Assembly: GCF_019656315.1 (NCBI RefSeq)
Contig: NZ_BPLU01000026.1
Location: 73,655-137,654, forward strand
From: Flavobacterium sp. UMI-01
GTDB taxonomy: Bacteria > Bacteroidota > Bacteroidia > Flavobacteriales > Flavobacteriaceae
Length of the DNA stretch: 64,000 nucleotides
Direction: 5' to 3'
Below the pieces are notes generated by a model, which saw only the letters and a list, made by a program, of their open reading frames with translations, was not told where the DNA came from and searched no databases. The translations under genes and the position numbers were made by a program. Numbering within the stretch: the stretch's first letter is position 1; every line of letters begins with the position of its first letter. Below are positions 17,806-24,947 of the stretch, piece after piece.

Positions 17806-18776
17806 TATTTTATTAATTCAAGAATTGATTCATTATTAACTAAAAATTGTTCTATAGCTGATAATTCAATGTTGTATTTTGTATCAAATAAACCAATTGG
17901 CAAATCTGAGGTTACTAGTTTTGGAAAATCATTAGAAACTTCATAAAAATTTCTTTTTCTAAAAGCATATTGACGATTGTAATTTTCAAAATCTTCAACA
18001 AAATAACCAACCAATAAAAGTCTTTCGTTGAAAAACTTTAAGGCGTTTTGATTGTTATTAATCTTCGTTCTGATTTGTTCAATGATAGAATTTAATGAAA
18101 ACCCTTTATCTTTAACTTCTTCAACTACATATAATACTAAATATAGTTTAGTTAAATTTTCATTATCTAATTGCCTTTCGCTTGAAATTTTAACTTTTGG
18201 AACTTTTGATGAAGTCAACTTTACTTCAATACCAAATGAACCAAAACGAAAGTCTTTATCGTTAAAATCTGGACCTGTCCAACTTTCTAATAGCTTATCA
18301 ATCGAATATTCTTCATCTAATAATGAATTAAAAAACAGCAATTCTCCAATTAATCCCTTTTGTTTTTCAACAGTGAGACCTTGAAAATTTATCTTATCAA
18401 AAAGTTTTTTCCATTTTAAAATAACATTAGAAGTTTCAATTAACGCTTCATTTTCTGTAACACTTTTAGAAATTTCCTCAACAATATTTTCTATAAACAA
18501 GCTAAAAATTTCTTTAAGCTGATTGTCTAAAAGATAAATATGTAATTCTTTTGATTCTTCAAATTCAAATATTTCAATAAATAATCCTTTAAATTTAAAA
18601 TTCTTAAATTCAGGGATTTTAGCATTTTTTGACGCTTCGAATATGTACAAATGATTTCCAGTCAAATGATTTGTTGCGGCAAAACATATGAAAGGTTTTA
18701 CATGTTCAAGACGTGTCTTTATAATAATTTCGTCAGTAGGAACATGACTTTCCCATATAGATTTAATTCTAACCAT
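17805..18776 (-). CDS. PD-(D/E)XK nuclease-like protein (DUF4420 type)
   Basis: A 323-residue protein of the PD-(D/E)XK motif family seen in Z1-containing restriction-like operons. The nuclease core shows E145 (GLIGELLFFN), an acidic residue at D170 (GPDFNDKDF), and the E184-x-K186 pair in GIEVKLTS, consistent with an intact metal-binding active site. Starting VRIKSIWESH after the Met, it begins 2 bases after the Z1 stop and its stop overlaps the AIPR start, so the three genes are one translational unit. The predicted role is the DNA-cleaving component; this is inferred from the motif and context. Confidence 0.82.
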   Translation of the reverse strand: MVRIKSIWESHVPTDEIIIKTRLEHVKPFICFAATNHLTGNHLYIFEASKNAKIPEFKNFKFKGLFIEIFEFEESKELHIYLLDNQLKEIFSLFIENIVEEISKSVTENEALIETSNVILKWKKLFDKINFQGLTVEKQKGLIGELLFFNSLLDEEYSIDKLLESWTGPDFNDKDFRFGSFGIEVKLTSSKVPKVKISSERQLDNENLTKLYLVLYVVEEVKDKGFSLNSIIEQIRTKINNNQNALKFFNERLLLVGYFVEDFENYNRQYAFRKRNFYEVSNDFPKLVTSDLPIGLFDTKYNIELSAIEQFLVNNESILELIK

Positions 18777-18778
18777 GA

Positions 18779-21613
18779 TTATTCATCTTCGTTAATTAAA
18801 TCATCATCTTCTTGAATTTCATCTTCAAAACCGTTATTTATTGTGGCAGTATATGATACTTTTTGTTCATTCTCAATTATAGGAAAATGAAGGCTATATC
18901 CAATGATTGGTTTATCATTTTTTACATTTGGTGTTCCACGTTCATCTAAGGCGTAAATTAATAATAAACCTTTCTTTTCTTTTGCTCTTTGTTTTTTAAT
19001 TTCTTTACTAGAAGTATTGCTTTTTATTAATAAATCTACTTGTCTATCCTTTAAGTCATCAATTTGATTTTTAGCAATCAAATAGAATTCGCTTCCTCTT
19101 GTGTTTTTTGGTTGATTACGAATGCTGCACCCAAGAGTTATTGATTCTTCATTATAAACCAAATTATAACTTTTTAAATCATCTCTAGGTATTCTAGAAT
19201 TGTCTGGGTTTTCTTCATAACGATTAATAAATACTTTTTGATCAGTGTTTGAAACAATACAAATACTCCATTCATTTATCTTTCCGTTTTTTTCTTGTTT
19301 TTTTATATAATCGCTTAAAGTTGAATTTTTTATACTTGGCTGTTCAATTTTATATGCATCAATAAAATCACAAATTGCATCAATGTTTTGTTTAGGATAA
19401 AATAAATATCTTATGTTTCCTTTATTTGTTTCGATTCTATTTTCTTTATGTGGAAAACCACATGATGAAATTAATGATTTTAAAGCATTAAAATTATTTT
19501 CAATTGCTGATTTCGTTTTCAATAATTGATAGGTTTGCGGATTTGTACCAGAAAAGGAAATTTCAATTTTTTCAGAAAAATTTAATTTAGCTAAACTTGT
19601 TATTGTTAATAACCCATGATGATTTCTTACTTTGAGCTTGAAATCCTTTGGTTTTTGCAAAGCTGCTGTCATTTCATCAAAATCATCACGCATTTCTTCT
19701 GTTGCCATTGTGATATGATTGAACCATTCAAAAATTTGTTCTGTTGTATAAAGTCTACATAAATCAACATAACCCGGACGGTAACCAAACCAACGCCCCA
19801 TTTGCATCAGTGAATCATACATTTTTGTAGTTCTTAAATAATAACTTATAGATAATCCTTCCAAAGTAATTCCTCTCGATAATCTGCTTCCTCCTACTGC
19901 AATAACAGATAAACCATTATCGTATCTACTATAATCAATTTCTTCAATATTGTGATACTCTAAATTGGTGGTAGAACGAGTTCCATGTACAGAACGGACT
20001 TGAATTTTAGAAGCCGCCTTTTTCAATTCTTTTTTTACTACTTCCCAAGAATGAGCTTTGATTCGTATGTCTGTATAATCTAAATTTTCTAAAACATTTC
20101 CTGTTGTTGGTAAAAAATCGGATTCATACAAATGCTCCAAATCAATCAATAAAGATTCATCATTACCATCGATTGCATTTTTATATTCTCGGATTTTATC
20201 ATTAACTAAATAAGCAACTCTATCTATCCATTTTACCAATAAAGCAACATGAATCAACATAGAATTATGTTTCTTTTCGTGACCTCGAACTCTTCTGATT
20301 GCACAAGTCAGAATGAATGATTTTATAGCTTTCTCTAAACTTTTAGGCAAATATTCTGGTAAGTCTTCTTTGTTAAATTTATTAATTGTTTTAAAAAAAG
20401 GAGGATCGAAATCATCAATTGCTCGAAAAATGTCTAACGGTTCATTTTCTGTTCCATTTGGATTTTCAAAACCAAATATTTTTGCCGCACCAACATAATT
20501 AGTAGGAGCTTTTATGTTGATTATAAAATCTCTCGGGAATAAATCTTCACCAATTTTATATTCTTTATTTTTTACAATTGTCGTTAAATCTTCATTGTGA
20601 TCTTGTGAAATAAATAAGTTGGCATAAGGAGTTGCTGTGTAACCAATAAATGTATTTTGATTAAAAATATTAAGTAAAGTTCTAATCAATTTATTAATTG
20701 TCTTAACGTCATTGATGTCTTTTGCTGTGTTTACCGAAGCTGCATCCGCTTCATCATCAATTATCAAAGCAGGAACATCAAACAATTTCGGTGTACCATT
20801 TATGGTTTGAATGTTTTCATTTTTTGAAAACCAATCGATTAAATTTTCAAGGATACTTTTATTTTTTTTTATAACAAAAACAACAGGATTTTTCCCAATA
20901 GGAATATTTAAGCGATTAGCAACAGATTGGCTAAAATCACCTTCATCTCCACTTTTATAATATGAAGAAGTAAGAGAATATATATCAGTTTCTACTTTTA
21001 ATTTTCCAACACCTATAAGTCTGTTTTCATTTTCTAGGATAAAAGCAGAACTACTTCTTCCGATAAATCCTGCATCAATTCTTTCTTGAGTTTGCCTTCT
21101 TAATGAACTTATTGTTCCAGCAATAACAATAATTACTTTATAACCTGCGTCTGTTGCTTTGTTTATTAGTCCAACGTAATTGGATGTTTTCCCAGATTGA
21201 ACGTGTCCGACAACCATTCCTCGTCTATCCCAAGATTTTTTATCTTTTGGATTTACACATTTATCTAAAATTTTATCTGTAAAATCATCTAAATCATTCA
21301 CGGGAAATGATGGATCATTTTGAGACATAAACATTTTATATCTATTCCATAATTCAAAATTTATATTGCTTTTTTCTTCACTCAACCAAGGATCAATATC
21401 ATCAGACATTACTGTTATTTCTCCTTTTCCAATACCACATTCAGATCTAATTACTTCAAATAATTCTTTTAAATCAACAGCATTAAACTCTGGTGCAGAA
21501 ACAATTTTTTCTTTTATTATTTTAAGAATAACGTCATCAGTCATTTCTTCTTTAGATAACATATTTAGAAATGCATAACAGACCAATTTAGCAGTTTGAT
21601 TTAAATCGTTCAT
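18779..21613 (-). CDS. Z1 domain superfamily II ATPase/helicase-like protein
   Basis: A 944-residue protein with the Z1 family layout. The Walker A motif is GHVQSGKTSNY with K142-T143. Motif II is ALIIDDEADAASV (D287-E288-A-D290). Motif III is FIGYTATPYANLF near 325-335. A Z1-type C-terminal segment contains VIAVGGSRLSRGITLEGLS and QMGRWFGYRPGYVDL, the latter supplying the arginine-finger-like residues. Z1 proteins act with MORC-like ATPases in restriction-modification-like systems; the substrate is presumed DNA. The start overlaps the stop of the upstream ATPase by 4 bases (ATGA). All catalytic motifs look intact. Confidence 0.9.
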   Translation of the reverse strand: MNDLNQTAKLVCYAFLNMLSKEEMTDDVILKIIKEKIVSAPEFNAVDLKELFEVIRSECGIGKGEITVMSDDIDPWLSEEKSNINFELWNRYKMFMSQNDPSFPVNDLDDFTDKILDKCVNPKDKKSWDRRGMVVGHVQSGKTSNYVGLINKATDAGYKVIIVIAGTISSLRRQTQERIDAGFIGRSSSAFILENENRLIGVGKLKVETDIYSLTSSYYKSGDEGDFSQSVANRLNIPIGKNPVVFVIKKNKSILENLIDWFSKNENIQTINGTPKLFDVPALIIDDEADAASVNTAKDINDVKTINKLIRTLLNIFNQNTFIGYTATPYANLFISQDHNEDLTTIVKNKEYKIGEDLFPRDFIINIKAPTNYVGAAKIFGFENPNGTENEPLDIFRAIDDFDPPFFKTINKFNKEDLPEYLPKSLEKAIKSFILTCAIRRVRGHEKKHNSMLIHVALLVKWIDRVAYLVNDKIREYKNAIDGNDESLLIDLEHLYESDFLPTTGNVLENLDYTDIRIKAHSWEVVKKELKKAASKIQVRSVHGTRSTTNLEYHNIEEIDYSRYDNGLSVIAVGGSRLSRGITLEGLSISYYLRTTKMYDSLMQMGRWFGYRPGYVDLCRLYTTEQIFEWFNHITMATEEMRDDFDEMTAALQKPKDFKLKVRNHHGLLTITSLAKLNFSEKIEISFSGTNPQTYQLLKTKSAIENNFNALKSLISSCGFPHKENRIETNKGNIRYLFYPKQNIDAICDFIDAYKIEQPSIKNSTLSDYIKKQEKNGKINEWSICIVSNTDQKVFINRYEENPDNSRIPRDDLKSYNLVYNEESITLGCSIRNQPKNTRGSEFYLIAKNQIDDLKDRQVDLLIKSNTSSKEIKKQRAKEKKGLLLIYALDERGTPNVKNDKPIIGYSLHFPIIENEQKVSYTATINNGFEDEIQEDDDLINEDE

Positions 21614-23085
21614 ATTAGATAGTCATTAATTAATGGAAAAAGATTGAATGGTGTAGAATTCATTATTTGCTGTTTTGCTAAATTTTCTGGCACCCCTTGG
21701 ATGGTATAAATTTTATATAACTCTACTGCTAACTGAATTAAATCATCACTAGGAATTTCAGGAATGTTTTCTAGCTCATGAAAAGATGGATCCTCATTTT
21801 GATTGTATAAAATTAGTTCTAACGGAATATTTTCTTCAATAAGTTTTAAAGCTTTTGAAAAAAGTTTGTTTTCTTTTTCAGAATCAAGCAATTGTTTTAT
21901 AATTGGATGCTTCTTATTTATTTTATATTTTTTTATCCCTTCTCTGTTTGTTTCATCTTTCCACAAACTCTCAAAAGACTGCCTGTTAAAATCAGAGGAA
22001 ACCGTTTTTTGCCCTCTCCAATTATATATTTTAGCCGATTTCATAACTGCCATTTTAGCAATTCTAGCTAATTCTTTCCTTATCTCTATTGGTGGTGTGG
22101 CAGTTGATTTTTTTATATCAAGATTCCAATCAAAATCGTTAGCATTAGGAAAGTTGATTGCAATTCTAGCTAATTTTGAATATTCTCTCTTTTTTTCGAT
22201 ACCTAACCAGTCACCCGAAACAAGCAATCTATCTCCCCGATAGATATAAAAACCTTGTTGTTGATACCATCCTAATGGTCCACCTGATTTTTCATAATCT
22301 TCATTGCTAATTTTCGACATGTGAGGTAAAATAAAGTAAGTCACTTCTACATTATTTATAAGTACCTCTAATTGCCCCATTTCAGGCTTAGGAGTAAGAT
22401 TTAAAAGAAATGGATTCCATGGATCAATCTCATAAGTATTTATAAAAAGTTTGATTTTTTTACTTTCAATAAAACGATGAAAAACTAAACTCAAATGATC
22501 TCTAACATTTGCCATCTCTTGATAAAAAGCTTTATTAACTGCTTCATTTTCAATTTCGGAATCACCTACAATTCTATCTAAAGATTCCCAAATAATTAAG
22601 CTCCCATTATTTAGACTATTTACTTTATCAATATAAGATTGATCTGAAACATAGTCTAGCAAAGTCCATTCTTCTTCTTGGTTTATAAAATCTATATCCC
22701 AGCAACGCTTTATTGTAGAAAACCCTCTTTTTTTTGTGACAACAGTTAGTCGTTTACATTGAGAAAAGGAAGCTGTTTTTAAACCCATTCCAAATCTTCC
22801 CAGATCCTTTTCATCACGTAATGCTTCTGGATCTTTACTACCTGGAGTCATGGCAATAATTAAGTCCTCTAAATTCATTCCTTCGCCATTATCTAGAATT
22901 GAAATGACTGAGTTCTTCCCTTTCCATATATAATCAACCATAATAATATCTGCTTTTGCTGAAATACTATTATCGATTATATCGGCAATTGCTGTTGAAA
23001 GATTGTATCCAAAACTACGATAAGAGTTAATTGTAGATTTTGGATTAGGTTTGGCATTTTCAGCCTTGAATTCATGCATACTCAC
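21610..23085 (-). CDS. MORC/MutL-like GHKL ATPase
   Basis: A 491-residue GHKL-fold ATPase. Motifs in order: N-box AIADIIDNSISAKAD with N39; G1 box ILDNGEGM with D65; G2 box DLGRFGMGLKTASFSQ with K103, the layout of MutL/MORC rather than histidine kinases. An S5-like second domain follows (about 200-350, GGPLGWYQQQGFYIYRGDRLL), then a helical C-terminal region. Such ATPases are the family from which eukaryotic MORC proteins were proposed to arise, and they cluster with methyltransferase and Z1 genes. It is preceded by the methyltransferase with a 95-base gap and is 4-base coupled to Z1. The predicted role is an ATP-driven DNA clamp in the restriction complex. Confidence 0.88.
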   Translation of the reverse strand: MSMHEFKAENAKPNPKSTINSYRSFGYNLSTAIADIIDNSISAKADIIMVDYIWKGKNSVISILDNGEGMNLEDLIIAMTPGSKDPEALRDEKDLGRFGMGLKTASFSQCKRLTVVTKKRGFSTIKRCWDIDFINQEEEWTLLDYVSDQSYIDKVNSLNNGSLIIWESLDRIVGDSEIENEAVNKAFYQEMANVRDHLSLVFHRFIESKKIKLFINTYEIDPWNPFLLNLTPKPEMGQLEVLINNVEVTYFILPHMSKISNEDYEKSGGPLGWYQQQGFYIYRGDRLLVSGDWLGIEKKREYSKLARIAINFPNANDFDWNLDIKKSTATPPIEIRKELARIAKMAVMKSAKIYNWRGQKTVSSDFNRQSFESLWKDETNREGIKKYKINKKHPIIKQLLDSEKENKLFSKALKLIEENIPLELILYNQNEDPSFHELENIPEIPSDDLIQLAVELYKIYTIQGVPENLAKQQIMNSTPFNLFPLINDYLI

Positions 23086-23180
23086 ATAGTTAATACAGAT
23101 GTAACTTTACTTCACATCCCCGTTGATTAATTATCATTTTAATTGTGGTATTTATTAATAATGTAATTCAAGAAAAAATG

Positions 23181-24407
23181 CTATATCATTTCTTTAATCT
23201 TTTTAGCAATTGAACTTGCCATTAAAGGTGGTACAGCATTTCCAATTTGCTTAAACGCAGCTGAGCGTGAACCTTCAAAGAAAAAATCATCAGGAAATGA
23301 TTGTAGTCTTGCAGCTTCTCTTACCGAAATAGAGCGACATTGTTTTTCATCTGGATGTATATAATAATGCCCATCCTTTGCAATGTGCGCTACAACTGTA
23401 TGTGAAACCCCATTACCGTCAACTACTTTGTAGCGGTCAGTAAAAGATGTTTCATTTTTATGTGTTTTGAGGTGGTCTGGCAAATCTGGATATTTTAATC
23501 TTTCTTTCCCTTTATTCCATTTATCAATTGCAGTTTTATATATTTCTAAATCTCTTAAATTATGAGGTCTCGAAATATGCTGAGTCACAAAATCGACACC
23601 ATTTCGTAATTCAAATTTCTCCAAATATTCATTTTTTTTCTCAGTATATTTTGCGATTTTTGAACCTTCACCAGGCTTTAACATTGGTAAATCTTCAAAC
23701 GCATCATTTACTGTGTACTTCTTTAAAATTTTTTGAAATTCTGGAAACCCAAAATCTTTTTCTTTTTTCCAACCTACAATAATGATTCTTTTTCGAGCTT
23801 GTAATACACCAAAATCATCCGCACTCAAAGTTTCATGATATACTTCATAACCAATACGTCTGAAATAAGCCTTAAGATTTTTAAAATGTTGACCTTTATT
23901 TGCACTCAACAATCCGGGTACATTTTCGAACACAAACGCTTTTGGCTTGAATTCCTTTAAAAACCTCCCATATTGAATATATAATTTATTCCTAGGATCA
24001 TTTTCAATATTCTCTTGATGTCTTCCAAGAAGTGAATATGCTTGACATGGAGGACCGCCAATTATTACATCAATCTTTTTTCCTGATTTTTTAATTGTTT
24101 TAAAAAGTTCAGAAATAGTATCATCATTAATTTCAACATTTAAAACAGAACTAAGAATCCAATCTGGAATTTCTTTGTATAATTCACTCTGCGGAATCTC
24201 TCCTTTAATGTATTTATAATAACTTTCAAGACTACCTTTTCCTTTTAAATAATGATAAGCTGATCTTGTCTTTATTGTCATACATGCTTCCGGATTCATT
24301 TCTATATGACATATGGGATTGAAGCCTTCTTTAATAAACCCCTCAGACATACCAGATGCACCTGCAAACAAATCAATAAAATTTAATTCTTTATTTTTCA
24401 TTCTCAA
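23181..24407 (-). CDS. DNA (cytosine-5-)-methyltransferase
   Basis: A 408-residue C5 methyltransferase with all key motifs: I NFIDLFAGASGMSEGF; IV IIGGPPCQAYSLLGR with catalytic C121; VI FVFENVPGLL; VIII QARKRIIIVG; IX RSISVREAARLQSFPDDF; X QIGNAVPPLMAS. The target-recognition region between VIII and IX (about 215-330) is of ordinary length. It would modify host DNA to protect it from the linked effector genes; the recognition sequence cannot be read. The start overlaps the controller gene's end by 17 bases (11 if the second Met at 24401 is used). Confidence 0.95.
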   Translation of the reverse strand: MRMKNKELNFIDLFAGASGMSEGFIKEGFNPICHIEMNPEACMTIKTRSAYHYLKGKGSLESYYKYIKGEIPQSELYKEIPDWILSSVLNVEINDDTISELFKTIKKSGKKIDVIIGGPPCQAYSLLGRHQENIENDPRNKLYIQYGRFLKEFKPKAFVFENVPGLLSANKGQHFKNLKAYFRRIGYEVYHETLSADDFGVLQARKRIIIVGWKKEKDFGFPEFQKILKKYTVNDAFEDLPMLKPGEGSKIAKYTEKKNEYLEKFELRNGVDFVTQHISRPHNLRDLEIYKTAIDKWNKGKERLKYPDLPDHLKTHKNETSFTDRYKVVDGNGVSHTVVAHIAKDGHYYIHPDEKQCRSISVREAARLQSFPDDFFFEGSRSAAFKQIGNAVPPLMASSIAKKIKEMI

Positions 24408-24612
24408 AAAAGTACTCTATTGGTTTTTTATAATAGTTTGCTAAAACAAAAAGTTTTGCTGCGCTGATGCTCTTAACACCATTTTCAATCTTAGACAAAT
24501 TGCTTTGATTGATAATTTTATCTTGTTGCACTTTTATTTGTGTATAACCCATTTCTTCACGAGCTTTTACTAGCTTATGTGAAATATGCTTATTAATTTT
24601 TTTTTCATTCAT
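24391..24612 (-). CDS. XRE-family HTH controller-type regulator
   Basis: A 73-residue protein from MNEKKINKHISHK; an upstream ATG at 24642 would add 10 residues and run through the half-site, so 24612 is preferred. It is one lambda-repressor-like HTH domain: LVKAREEMGYTQIKVQQ, INQSNLSKIENGVKSIS and AAKLFVLANYYKKP. Its size and position directly before a methyltransferase are those of restriction-modification controller (C) proteins, which time methyltransferase versus effector expression. It overlaps the methyltransferase start. A palindrome upstream (24663-24679) is its likely operator. Confidence 0.88.
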   Translation of the reverse strand: MNEKKINKHISHKLVKAREEMGYTQIKVQQDKIINQSNLSKIENGVKSISAAKLFVLANYYKKPIEYFFENEK

Positions 24613-24627
24613 AGAATTTATTTTCAA

Positions 24628-24679
24628 TATTCCACAATACAATATTCTTACATTAATACCAGTATTCCATATTGGAATA
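24628..24679 (-). promoter_or_regulatory. Candidate controller-protein operator: TATTCCA palindrome plus half-site
   Basis: TATTCCA (24663-24669) and TGGAATA (24673-24679) form a perfect 7-bp inverted repeat with a 3-base spacer. A third TATTCCA copy lies at 24628-24634, 16 bases from the controller ATG and next to an AATATT inverted repeat. One full site plus a promoter-proximal site is the arrangement of autoregulated C-protein operators. Binding is inferred. Confidence 0.55.
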
Positions 24680-24724
24680 ATAAGTATTACCCTACCTTTA
24701 AAGCGTGAGATTTAAACACAAAAA

Positions 24725-24784
24725 AAACCGTCACTTGAGGCTTTAGCCGAACTGGCTGAAAGCAATCTCAACGATTAACGGTTT
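24725..24784 (-). terminator. Branched hairpin ending in a T-run: terminator or 3' end of a small RNA
   Basis: The outer stem AAACCGT/ACGGTTT (24725-24731 with 24778-24784) encloses a second nested hairpin built from TTGAG/CTCAA, CTTT/AAAG and AGCC/GGCT. On the minus strand ACGGTTTTTTTTG follows, a strong terminator signature. It lies after the S9 peptidase and the element at 24805-24925. Confidence 0.6.
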
Positions 24785-24804
24785 GATAATTATTATGAAA
24801 AAGG

Positions 24805-24925
24805 GATTTTCTCGATAGCCCTGATGGGAGCGGCATCCCACGCCTTTTTTTGGCGTGGATACAGCGGACAGCAGGACGAGACGGGGTTGTGAAATGAGTG
24901 GTTATGCTCCTGAAATAAATTCAGG
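24805..24925 (-). ncRNA. Structured intergenic element, possible Flavobacterium small RNA
   Basis: ATCCCACGCC (24835-24844) pairs with GGCGTGGAT (24852-24860) through a T7 loop and one bulge. Flanking words AGCCCTGATGGGAGCGGCAT and ACAGCGGACAGCAGGA can pair partly. At the far end CCTGAA/TTCAGG (24909-24914, 24920-24925) forms a second hairpin. I recognise the word order (AGCCCTGAT..GCGGCATCC..hairpin..GATACAGCGG..GCAGGA) as an element recurring in Flavobacterium intergenic regions. It may correspond to the Rfam Flavo-1 motif, but I cannot confirm that. Together with 24725-24784 it could be one RNA of about 200 bases made from the minus strand. Confidence 0.45.
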
Positions 24926-24947
24926 ATACATTCTTATTCGTATTTGG

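Noticed and set aside
24725..24784. Branched hairpin considered as a tRNA
   Set aside because: No anticodon arm, D-arm or CCA-like acceptor geometry; it ends in a T-run.
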